Part shown: piece after piece, positions 21,529 through 32,900 of the stretch
Layout: every line of letters starts with the position of its first letter
Numbering within the stretch: the stretch's first letter is position 1
NCBI GenBank assembly: GCA_030323885.1
Contig: CM059192.1
Span: 65,465,593-65,529,592, forward strand
DNA length: 64,000 bases
Origin: Branchipolynoe longqiensis
Lineage: Eukaryota > Annelida > Polychaeta > Phyllodocida > Polynoidae
Direction of reading: 5' to 3'
Program-made: the position numbers and the translations under genes
Notes under the pieces: generated by a model
The model's input: only the letters and a program-made list of their open reading frames with translations
Databases searched by the model: none
What the model was told of the DNA's origin: nothing

Positions 21529-24127
21529 ATGGATAATTACACTACCATTGCAGGATGTAGATACATTCCACACTCAACCTATGGCAAGTGGCGAACGGAA
21601 GAACATCGTGTAAAAGATGTGGATGATCTGGAAACAGTGAGTCGCCTAATTTAATTTTCTTATTAGATTAAGGGTTAAGGGGAAATACATCTTGGCAAGG
21701 CACCTATGCTATTTTGTTGAAAGCTGAAAATAATCAATAGAATGAAGTATACTTACACTTACCTCTATCATATGGAATGGAGGCATTGTTACAAACTATT
21801 ATATGTAGACCTACCTTTTTATGTTTAGTATATAGTGCTCATACTATTATTTGAATATTATTCACATTTATTCGTTTATGTACCCACAATTGATAACTTT
21901 ATGTTACTGCCATAATACTGAGTCTGAAATATGTTGAATTGAATTACGCACTGATGGTGCAACCAGTGGCCCATCTTAGATTAAGTATCAGGTACTTTGC
22001 ATAGAAATGCATAGTTTCAATGAAGTAGAGCATAATTCATAGCAGGAACAAAGCATGAAGCATATCCATTTGATCTTATTTATAAGGGACAATTTTAAGA
22101 CTCTTCGACTGTCGACGTTGAATGTCCATCATCGTTGCATTCCTGTGCTTAGGCTACTACGAAGTATGAATTGACCCTCCGGAGTCTCCAGGTACTGTCT
22201 CATCATCATCATGATGTCGGTCGCGATGCGACCATTAAAAGACTGCTTTCATTACTTGACTGCCTAATGTGGCAATATAACCACATTGATTAATAATTTA
22301 ATTTTCTCTCCTCCCTTGTAGGATGTATGGGAACTGAGGCGACGTTGCGCAGAATTGAGATGCAATTACAGGGTAAGATTAAGGATATTCAACACAAGTG
22401 GAATATCTTAGTACATATTTTTCTTCTGACTGAAATATCAAAATAAATATATAACGTTTAGGCGGTAGATTCCGGACCTAGGTTGGATGGACGAATGAGT
22501 TGAGCGTCCGATTTGCGTTTTGGTAGGTCACGATGGTTGGAATCCTGGTTCGCGATTGAAATTTCGCTTGCTTAATCAACTAATGGGGAAAAGCAAAAGG
22601 AAAAAAAAGAAATGACAATATGTAGGAAGAGTCTGTCTACAGGGGCGTAGCTAGACCTTTAACGATGTGTACTCCTAATTTCGGCAGGGGGTTTTGGGGG
22701 CGGTGGATTTTACACATTTTAGACTTGAGTTTTCGACACTCCAGACTACTACATGCCTCCTCTCTCTCTCTCTTTTTATTATTATTATTATTATTTTTTG
22801 TTGTTGACAAAACGATGTGGACGTTTTGGCGTACGGGCGTATGCCTAGCTAAGCCCCTGATTTATATATCTATATAATAACATGTACTCACTTTTCCAGG
22901 AATCTGAAGCTATCTATCTAGTAACATATTCTCTCTTTTCCAGGAATCTGAAGCCAGAATGGAGCGGCTGCTGGAGATGTCCCGTAAAATGCGCCGAGAG
23001 AACACTCTCATGTGTAATCGTTTAGCCGAGAACGAGGCAACCATTAAACGCATAAAGGACCGCAACTGTATCATCGAGGCTGAAAATGACCGCTTGTGGG
23101 CCGCACTGCGTGAAGCGAACAACTGCCAGGTATTATTTCCAGCTTACTTCTTTGCTTAAGCCTATCACTTTGAAAAAATATTTTGTTATTGTTAAATATC
23201 TGGTCACGTGAGTTTTACCATGTATTGCTGATATGAATATTCAATGTATCTTAATGAAAGATTAGGAGTAGGTCTGCCCTGCATCATTAGATTCTAGTAG
23301 GCTTCCCCTTGCCTATTCTATTATTACTTGTGTCTTGTTTTGTGAAGTTATACAGGGACGGAATGGGTAGGATAGTGTAGGGTAGGGTTGACTTACATTC
23401 ATTATAAGGCACGCTCAAAAATATTCAAATTTATTTTAAGTGATAGTATGGGTTGCAATATTTTCAAGCCTTTAATTGAGGAGTCTTTAGGGCTAAATTA
23501 TACAATAGCCACAACTTGACAACCAGACCCTTAGACCATGGTTGGGCTCTAAATGACTCTTAAGAGGCTGCTTCAAGCTGTACAAATTGTGACTGATCAT
23601 ATTTGATCGTAATTTTGTGAATAAGTCGTTATTTAACAACCCCCTTAAATCATTTTGAAAGGTGATTGGGCAAGTTACCATTTTAACTTTACAAAGCACA
23701 CCTAACACGTAATTCATAGATAATGTACCATTTACTTCGAAACAAATACCTTCTCAGTGGACCGATGCGCAGTTTGGGCTATTTTCTGTTCCAACCAGTT
23801 CATCAAAGACTGTGGTATATGATGTCCTGTCTGTGGGAAAGTGCATATAAAAGACCACTTGCTGCTTATTGGAAACTGTAGCCTATGTGCTGGCAGCAGA
23901 TTTCCTCCAAAGAAATGTTTGAATGACCATACGTTTGACATCCAATAGTTGATGATACGATAAACAAACAAAAATCAATGTGCTCTAGAGGTGTCGTTAA
24001 ATAAAACAAGCTTTAATTTACAAACAAATGTTGCATGCCATCTAAATTTGTATCATTATATTCATTGTAGATGGCCAGTGTTCGAGATAGCTTGGATACA
24101 CTGAAGAGAACTTTCTGCCGTTATTAG
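21529..24127 (+). CDS. Small coiled-coil protein, four coding exons, unknown function
   Basis: The exons are 21529-21636, 22322-22372, 22944-23129 and 24071-24127, giving 133 residues plus TAG. All junctions are phase 0 and use GT-AG sites (donors ACA|GTGAGT, AGG|GTAAGA, CAG|GTATTA; acceptors CTTGTAG, TTTTCCAG, ATTGTAG). An in-frame TGA just upstream supports the ATG at 21529. Exon 1 encodes MDNYTTIAGCRYIPHSTYG. Exons 2-4 form a charged heptad-like helix (ESEARMERLLEMSRKMRREN, NRLAENEATIKRIKDRN, IIEAENDRLWAAL), predicting a coiled coil of about 85 residues. The protein ends DTLKRTFCRY. There is no signal peptide or membrane segment. An AATAAA lies near 24350. I do not recognise a family. The gene model is well supported by splice phases, but expression is not shown. 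Confidence 0.72.
22200..22262 (+). repeat. Fragment of the CAT-headed interspersed repeat
   Basis: CATCATCATCATGATGTCGG and AAAGACTGCTTTCATTAC match the start of the repeat at 52696 and 62217. It lies in intron 1 of the coiled-coil gene. Confidence 0.6.
22486..22590 (+). repeat. SINE family B fragment in intron 2
   Basis: GGATGGACGAATGAGTTGAG and GCGATTGAAATTTCGCTTGC followed by TTAATCAAC are the head and tail of family B with the centre shortened. Confidence 0.6.
22888..22943 (+). promoter_or_regulatory. Duplicated 3' splice site before exon 3
   Basis: The sequence CTTTTCCAGGAATCTGAAGC occurs twice, with the exon-side GAATCTGAAGC beginning at 22900 and 22944 (44 bp apart). Only the downstream copy continues into the open frame. 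Using the upstream copy would add 44 bases and shift the frame. Confidence 0.75.
23755..24012 (+). repeat. Interspersed repeat ending TGTCGTTAAATAAAACAAGC
   Basis: This stretch in intron 3 includes GTGGTATATGATGTCCTGTC, GGGAAAGTGCATATAAAAGA and the end GTGCTCTAGAGGTGTCGTTA. I associate this ending with a SINE-like repeat common in mollusc genomes; that is from memory and not tested. Confidence 0.6.
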
Positions 24128-25870
24128 AACCTTTTAATATCAACTACCATTTCATCAGACATCATCCATCATCTAATTATTTTAAATATTCGAGTATTCC
24201 CGTTAACTAAAGCCTAGAAGACAACTGGCTTAAGAAATCATGATTTCATCAACACGTTCTTACCGTAACTACCATTACATTAGGCCTCATCACGCATGGT
24301 TTACATATTTAGTTTGCAGAGATCGATTGAACGGATAATCATATACAAATAAAAATGAAAAAAAACACAGTATAAGTGGTAATATTTTGTTTTTATTCAC
24401 TTTATATCCATATATTTAATTTACAAATAAGTGAGCTTATTTTGTGTACCAGAGCCTAACAAGTGAAAACGATTACATATATATTGCCAAATTAAAATGA
24501 TGAAACAGAAAAGTGCTAGTTTTCCAGCTTCTCAAGACTAAAACATTGGGAGGTACAACATTCCTGCAAAAATATCGCCGACAATAGCCGAAGAGCTAAA
24601 GGGATTGTTGCTTTAATGAAAACAAATCTTTATTAAGTATAGCTATATTCATCCTGCCTTGCACTGCAGAGATGGGAACAAGTTGTAGTAGTTTAAATAG
24701 GGATATATATTACATAAATATTAGAAAGCTTTACTTCAATGCAGTGATGTGCATATAGCTTTACATAGACCCGTCTCATTCTCACAACTTCCTGCAGGGC
24801 TATCTTGACCTAGAAAGGCAGCGTGCAGCTCACACTGGCCTGAGCCAGTGTCTTATGTTCAAGCCAAAATTGCCGAGTTCAAGCTGATCAGTTTAATGTG
24901 GACATTCGATACCATTATAACTTATCTAAAACCAAGCAGGCTCCCCCCACGTTAACTATTGAATCATTCGATAACAAGGATACCTTTCCTCTCCTAATAA
25001 TATTAATAACACACGAATTTAAACCAGAACACCCACCAATAATTTGTTTTTAATTGAAGAGGAATCATCTGAATGTTAACTATTGAATCAATCGATAACA
25101 AGGATACTTTTCCTCTCTTCTAATAATGTTAATAATACAAAAAAATAAAACAGAAACCCCCTCAATGAGTAAATGAGGAATCATATGAATCACAACACTC
25201 CAGGGAATAATGCGTTTTAAAACAAATTAAAATATGTAATAACAAATTGAGCTAGATAATTCATCTGTCACCACCCTAATTTGATATGAAGCAGAGAGCA
25301 TTATACTGGCAGTAAGAGTATTAAGTGCTTGCCATGCCTCCCCTCCTAACATCCCCCCCACCCCCCACCCTAGTTCATTTCCGAGCCTTATGTGCATTCT
25401 GGGGGTGGGGGTGGGGACTATTGGTTGACATCAGAGCATGTGACTCAGCAAACAGAATTCCTGAGTTCGTGGGCAACAAGGAAGAAAAGTACAAAATGAA
25501 AAAGGAGAGGGAGAGTGAGAGGGAGAGAAAATAATTTTCGCTTTACACATGTAAATAAATATGAGATGTGCAGTTGTATCGTAGTCACCTCTGGTTAGCT
25601 ATCGCACTTAGTAGTAAATCCAAAACTAATAATAATAATCATCACCATCATAATCATGAGCTGATTATCAATAATACTATATAATATATACATAGGATAT
25701 TTGTACACAAAAAAAGAGGAAAATAACATAAAAGGGAAAAAAAAGTAGAGCCCTCAAATCATTTGGGTTGCCTCAGGTTTACGCATATACCCAGATACAA
25801 CACAAGCTGAGAGTGCCAGCCTGAAAAACATCGACGTCCATTCAACTTCCATAAGGTTTTCTTCTCTCCC
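24128..25870. other. Non-coding region
   Basis: It includes the 3' flank of the coiled-coil gene and two similar segments near 24950-25030 and 25070-25150 (GTTAACTATTGAATCA..CGATAACAAGGATAC), a local duplication of about 115 bp. No other gene is seen. Confidence 0.4.
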
Positions 25871-25871
25871 T

Positions 25872-26180
25872 CCAACCCCCCTTCCCCGCCAACACATTGC
25901 CAGACAGAATCTCCCCCCTCCCCGCCAATACATTGCCGGACAGAATCTCCCCCCCCCCCCCCACACACCTCCCCGCCAACACATTGCCGGACAGAATCTT
26001 CCCGCCAACACATTGCCGGACAGAATCTCACCCCCCCCCCCCCCCCTCCTCCGCGCCAACACATTGCCAGACAGAATCCCCCCCCCCCCCGCTGCCAACA
26101 CATGTCCGGACAAAATCTGCCACCCCACCCCTCCTCGCCAACACGTTGTGGGACAGAACCCCCCCCCCCCCCCCCCTCCT
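25872..26180. repeat. C-run minisatellite, unit about 35-45 bp
   Basis: Seven or eight units of CGCCAACACATTGCCGGACA + GAATCT are separated by runs of 5-17 C residues. The proline-rich and glycine-rich open frames on the two strands are artefacts of composition. Confidence 0.85.
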
Positions 26181-26231
26181 TTTTTGTTAACCACACCGAC
26201 CGTAAATTGCACGAAAGCCTCAATACAACCA

Positions 26232-26290
26232 AGCCATTGTTTGTTGTTTTACGTCCTAGCAACATCTAAGGTCATATCAGGACGGGCCAA
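26232..26290 (-). repeat. SINE family A tail fragment
   Basis: TTGTTTTACGTCCTAGCAAC followed by ATCTAAGGTCATATCAGGAC is the family A 3' module alone. Confidence 0.75.
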
Positions 26291-26944
26291 GCCGTTGTAG
26301 TTTCACACTATGGAACAGGTGCATTATTTGTGGTTTACGTATTGCTGGTGGGCATGGCGGGTGGGGTGTGTTTTCAATTTCCGACCAAACCGCTCCTCCT
26401 CACAGCTGTACACTATCATCATCAGGGATGGAAGTGGTCTCCAGCAAAAAACGCGGAAATCAAGCAGAGATTATTGCACCGATGGCGAATTTCCGCGAAA
26501 ACGGGGATTCCCCCCCCCCCCCCCCCCCCAATAGGATTAGCACTGTCAAGGAATCCTGGGAAGATGCCAGAAGTCAGGTTTCATCTGTCCTTATTGTGCC
26601 TATATTATCGCCCATACCTAACGCATTCTTGCTTGGGTTTTATGTTCTACCGACATCTAAGATCGTATAAGAATGAGATTTGCACTACCCAATTGTTGTC
26701 ATGTACATCCTGATTCCTTGGCGTTTGGTTTTAATGCTAATCGGTTATGTATCAAAAATCGCGGAAATCCGCGAAATCGCGGAGATCTTTCATCCCTGCA
26801 TAATCATATACATTGCTAACCGAGGCTGTGGAGGGTTTGTCACACAGACGGAGCAACCCGCCTCATACCCACAGTGCCGGCAGCTCAGGCGGGTGTTGTT
26901 ACAAAAAATATAATAATAAAAAAAGTCACAATGTTGTTCAATAT

Positions 26945-29900
26945 TCAATCAAGCTCCTCCTGCATCAAATTTCCTGAAGGAGAACTCGTGCCAACAGCCA
27001 TCCCGTCTTCCTCGTCGTCAGAGTCCTCCATGTTAAACAGACTTTGCAGTAGATTCCCTGCAACCACAGGACAAAGCACACATTAGTGCTGCCGGCTTCT
27101 AGTTCAGCAGAAAGAGATTCTATTAAATTGATTTTAGAGTCTTCCTTCTATGCAGCAACACAGGTTTTATGAAAGCATCAGTATGTTTAAGTTTGTTTGT
27201 TGTTTTACGTCCTAGCAACATCTAAGGTCATATCAGGACGGGTATGTTTAAGTAAAAACAATAAAAAACCAACAGATGATGCAACTATAAACATTTTTTT
27301 TAGTCTTGTGTACACTTACCAATCAAACCTTGATTTGAAGATTTTGGGGGAGGTAGGCCGAAAAACAGCTGTCCTATCCGATCAAGGTACTGAAAGAAAA
27401 TAAGTTAAATACTGGAGAGGCAAATATACTAACATTTTTGTACACACCTGGTCTATGAAATGATTAATACATTCTACTATATTCATACAAGTACATGGAT
27501 TATTCTCTAAAACTGGGCACCACATATTTGGTTTCCACCTTACGATGCTGATAATTAATTCTGTCTTTTATTGATAGCAAGTCAAATAATTATTGTAGCC
27601 TCTGTGTATTAAATATGTTAACAATACTACATATATTTAATCTATCCCACCAAAGATATCAGAAGTATGCTTGTATGATTTTGTGCTAAAGTGAAAATCT
27701 AAACATTGACATGCATTTAGCCAAACTCTTTAAAAACTTTTGTTTCTTGTAAGACATAACCTTGTTTACTTAATTGTGATCAATAAAATCTTGTTTGACT
27801 TTGTAGTGTGTATTAAAATGATGTTCTGGATGTGTCTTTGATTTCATTTTACACAAGTGATATTAACATTGCTCAATTTATATAAGATCGAAAACAAAAA
27901 GTTAAATTTTTTTTCTCCCACTCTGACATATATGCACAACATGCAAACCTTCATAGGAACATGGATTCTATTATTTGGAATGTTTTCACGTTTGGTTTAG
28001 TTTGACATGGACCCACACCAGTCTTTTATACTAATGCCGTGGGGTGACTCAAATGGAAAATATTGTGCCTAAAGCAGATTTCGAACCCACATTTGGGGTA
28101 GTGTCCTAACCATTCAACTATCTATGGTCCCTGATTCATTCACCCTATCCATGCCTACTGTATATGTGTCATCAGTGCAGACTACTACACCAACCAAGCT
28201 ACCATCTAATGGCATTGGACAAACTGCTGTTTTGGGTAGAAACTCACTGTGCAGCATGCCGTGCAGAAATGGTCCCAGAAAGGCTTTCCACCAACAACCC
28301 GCCCTCTGACAGTTTGTTTGGGTTTTTATATCATATCAACATCAAAGGTCATCAAGACAGGCACCGACTTTTGACAGTGCGCACTCATGGCGACTTCATT
28401 ATAGTGCTACCTCACTGGTAGACAGGCTGCTAGCACCATGACCTGATATCCTACTCAGTCACATTATCCTGATACTGAGCTAACCAGTCGCTGCCCATTC
28501 CCTATTAATGCAGACTAGGTAGCCAAAAGTATCAAATTTCATTATAAGTCATTGGTCATTGATTTGACTAGGCCAGGATTCGAATGGCAGACCTTCCGCA
28601 TGAAAAGCCTGCGCTCTTTCCGATTCGGTCTCCACGTCCCGTCCTTCTGACCATAGAATTAATGTACTACATAGCAGGTCATTGTAATGGGGGGGGGGGG
28701 GGGGGGGAGGTCTATATTAGAAATAGCTAACAGAATTAAGAACTAAGCATTGAATAGCTTACACCTGTAAATATTAAGAATATAATCAAACTTACTTCGT
28801 TATAACACGGATCCCGCTTTAAAGCTTGTTGATATTGTTCACACAGTATAGTGAACACCGCTACTTTTCCTCTGTAAGGTGACAAGATCAAAATAAATAA
28901 ATAATTATAAATTCATAAGCGTATTCAAATGTATATTTACAGTTCGCTACGTTCATAGCCTTAACTATTACAATATTAGACTGTTCATTTCATAGCTGTT
29001 AATGCAAGGCCACTTCTGAATAATGCAATATTAGACTATGGCTATTTCTAAATAATGCAATATTAGACTATGGCTACTTCTAAATGATGCAATATTAGAC
29101 TATGGCTATTTCTAAATAATGCAGTATTAGACTGGCTATTTCTAAATAATCCAATATTAGACTATGGCTACTTCTAAATAATGCAATATTAGACTATGGC
29201 TACTTCTAAATAATGCAATATTAGACTATGGCCACTTCTAAATAATGCAATATTAGACTATGGCCACTTCTAAATAATGCAATATTAGACTATGGCTACT
29301 TCTAAATGATGCAATATTAGACTATGGCTACTTCTAAATAATGCAGTATTAGACTGGCTATTTCTAAATAATGCAATATTAGACTATGGCTATTTCTAAA
29401 TAATGCAATATTACACTGGCTACTTCTAAATAATGCAATATTACATGAATCAGTGCTTTTGATTTGATGGGAACAAAAAAAAAAATATACTAACCGAATA
29501 ATATATATACTAACCGAATTCCATACTGTCCCATTCTATCTTTAGGATACACTTACTCTTCTTAAGACAACACACACTTTTCATCTCCTACAGTGCACAC
29601 CATCACACTTGCCAACCTGATAGAGCGGCCACCCCGTAATTAAGACCGCTCTATATCTCAGTCCTAATAACTCTTTCTGTGGATATCCTGCTAGTTTTGG
29701 CCGATACTATTGTTCATACACTAAGGGTGGGTAAACGGGCCCTCAGGTAGTGCTGAGCCACCCTTCTTCTAGCTACTCATATTCAAACATTTGGTTTCTA
29801 TTAAACTTTCCATATACAGGTACCGATCCTCTTACCCGGCTTCCAGAAATCAGGAATTACCAGAAAACCAGCTATTTTAAAAACTGGTCAAATACAATTT

Positions 29901-32900
29901 AGTTCTTTACTTTTCATTTTTCATTTTATATTTTATATTTTAAGTATATTTAAGCTGTCTCCAGAATTCTGGACCCCTAGCTTGTTGGCTATTTGGTCCG
30001 GTGCCTGTAATACTTGACTCATTTCCATATTTTACCATCACGGCTGACATGTGAAATCAGCACATACATACAGACAGACATTCTAAATTCTCAACATTCA
30101 TATTCTCCACCAAGTTGTTGATTGGTTGTTGGGAGTTTTACGTCCTGGCAACATCTAATGTCATATCAGGACGGTCTCCACTGAGTAGTCCGTCCTATCA
30201 CTACTACTTCTCCTTTCAATTTACTTTAAAAGAGAAAACATAATAACATATTTAAAATAAAATAAAAAGACTTCCTATTCCACTGTAAGTCTGCTACTTT
30301 CTATTACAGTAGCCCCACTTTACACTAAACACTGCATGCAGTACTTCCTGTGGTGCAGAACTTGTGCTTACCCTTCAATGGCGAGAAGAAGAAACGAGAG
30401 GAAGTTGAGGAGGGGTCTGACAAAGGGTGGGCCCGTCTCTACTTGTGGGTGCTTCTTCGTGTAACTGCGGAATGCCATCTCAGCCGTACTCTTATTACTC
30501 AGACACAAATACCTGCAAGGGGTAAGACAAACACAAGCCTTAACGTTGCGAGGTCCTAGTACAAAAACAGGCCTGAAAGTCGCATGGTACGAGTACAAAC
30601 ACAAGCCTTAGAGTTGCATAATCCTAGTACAAAAACAGGCCTTAAAGTTGCATGGTACAAATACAATAACAGGCCTTAAAGTTGCATGGTACGAGTACAA
30701 GCACAAGTTGCATGGACCTAGTACAGTTTGTTGTTTTATGTCCTAGCAACATCTTAGGTCATATCAGGACGGGTACCGACTTGTGACAGTACGCAATCAG
30801 GGCGATTTTATAGTGCTGCCCCACTGAGAAATCACGCCGCCGGCTCCATGACCCGATATCCCACTCAGTCACATTATCCTGACACTGAGCTAACCAGCCC
30901 TCACCCTATCTTAATTATGCTGAGCACCAGGTTAGGAAGCGACAAGTATAAATTTTTAGGTCATTGGTTTGACTCGACCGGGAACCAAACTCGCGAACTC
31001 CCGATCTTCCACATGTGAGGCCTGTGTTCTACCGATTCGGCCACCTCGCCCGGCCGGTGGTCCTAGTACAAAACAGGCCTTAAAGTTGCATGGTACGAGT
31101 ACAAGCACAAGCCTTAAAGTTGCAAGGTCCTAGTAGAAAAACAGGCCTTATAGTTGCATGGTATGAGTACAAGCACAAGCCTTAAAGTTGCACGTTCTAG
31201 TACAAACACAAGCCTTAAAGTTGCACAATCCACATTTTTATTTTCTGCCATACTTCTTTAGATGCATATATATTAGGTTGAATGCTAGTATAATCCACCT
31301 TATTTCGGATTATATATGATATTTTTGTGTCTGTTTTTTGTTGATGCTGTGTTTATACTGTCCATATTATGTGAGCTCAAGTGCGTGTGCTTGTTTTCAA
31401 TGCTGGCCAGCTGTAGTAGTGGTTTAATCTTATCACACAGCAGGAGGTGATAAGATGTTTTTGTTTCTCACACACTGAGGTGATAAGCTTAGTGTTTGAA
31501 CTGTATGCTCAGGCCAATTCGGAGACTCCACCATCAGGGCCCACTACATGTGGTCAGGATGCTATGTTCAATTTTTGTCATGCGCAGCGATGAATCAGAA
31601 TCTGCTGGCGTTAACTGGGTGTATCCTGGAATCTGAGAACAAAACCAAGGTTTACATACTGGAAGACGGCCTGCGCAATGAAGAGGTCAGCCTCGGAGGA
31701 GAAACCGGATGTCACGTGGTACTCAATAAGCATCGAGGCGCATCCCTCCCCATCACCAGAGTGCAGAAAGTGGTACCGGGCCTGCACATAGTTCTTTTCT
31801 GCAACACAAATACAACAAAGGACACTATACCCAGGGTTCATACGAAAAGCTTGCCACCAAATTTAAGAATATTTGCATGTGGGTCATTCTCTAAAAGTGG
31901 GCACAAAAGTGTGACATGGAAACCAAAAGTGAAAACCGTCCAAATAATAGCAAATATCCTTACAAATAATAGCCTAATCCAATGTCCTATGAAGGTTTGC
32001 ATTTTGTGCATATGTCAGAGTTGAAAAAAATTGTTTCACTTTTTGAATTAGATCTTATACAAATTGAGCAATACATTAATATCACATGTTTAACATGAAA
32101 ATCAAAGACACATCCAGAACCTCATTTTAACATATACAACATAGTAAAAAAATAAGTTGAACAAAAGTTTGGCTACATGTATGGTGTCAATGTATAAATA
32201 TTCACATTTTTGCTCTAGCGCAAAATCATACAATTGTAATTTTGATATCTTTTGTGGGATAAATTCAGTCCATGTAGAACTGCTAACATATCTAATAGAC
32301 AGAGGATACAATAATTATTTGACTTGCTATCAATAAAACAAAGACTTAATTATCAGTATCGTAATGTGGAGACCAAATAAGTGGTGCCCAGTTTTGGAGA
32401 ATAACCCATATATACAAATATTACATGATCGACTCAAATATCATGTGATATGTTGGGAAAATATTTCCACAAAAGTTACTGACAGGAATTTGTCAGAAAC
32501 AAATTCATTTCAAATATCATGTGACATGTTATAAACAGGGTTCATACAAAATGTTGCTCACTAGATTAAAGAACATTCAAGAAAATAGTTAAATTCCAGA
32601 ACATTTGAGAGCAAAAATCTAAATTCAATACTTTTAGTCTTGTCTTTGAAACCCTGGGTATACCAGTGAGAAGAAAGAAATATGATCTACCAATCACAGC
32701 ATCTTCTTAAATGAATTTAATTCACTGCAAAGGACACATGAGGGGAACCAGTCTCCACAATTCAACGAATTGCCGAGTATTGCGATGAACTGCATCAATT
32801 AGCTAATTCCGAGAAGTCGGGTTTTGCAGGCATATCATTAACACGGTTTAAGCTATTGACTAGTATCTAACGATTGGAAACTATATGCGTCCTAGTAAAC

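Noticed and set aside
25754..26300. Gly-rich and Pro-rich frames on opposite strands
   Set aside because: They are translation artefacts of a C-run minisatellite.
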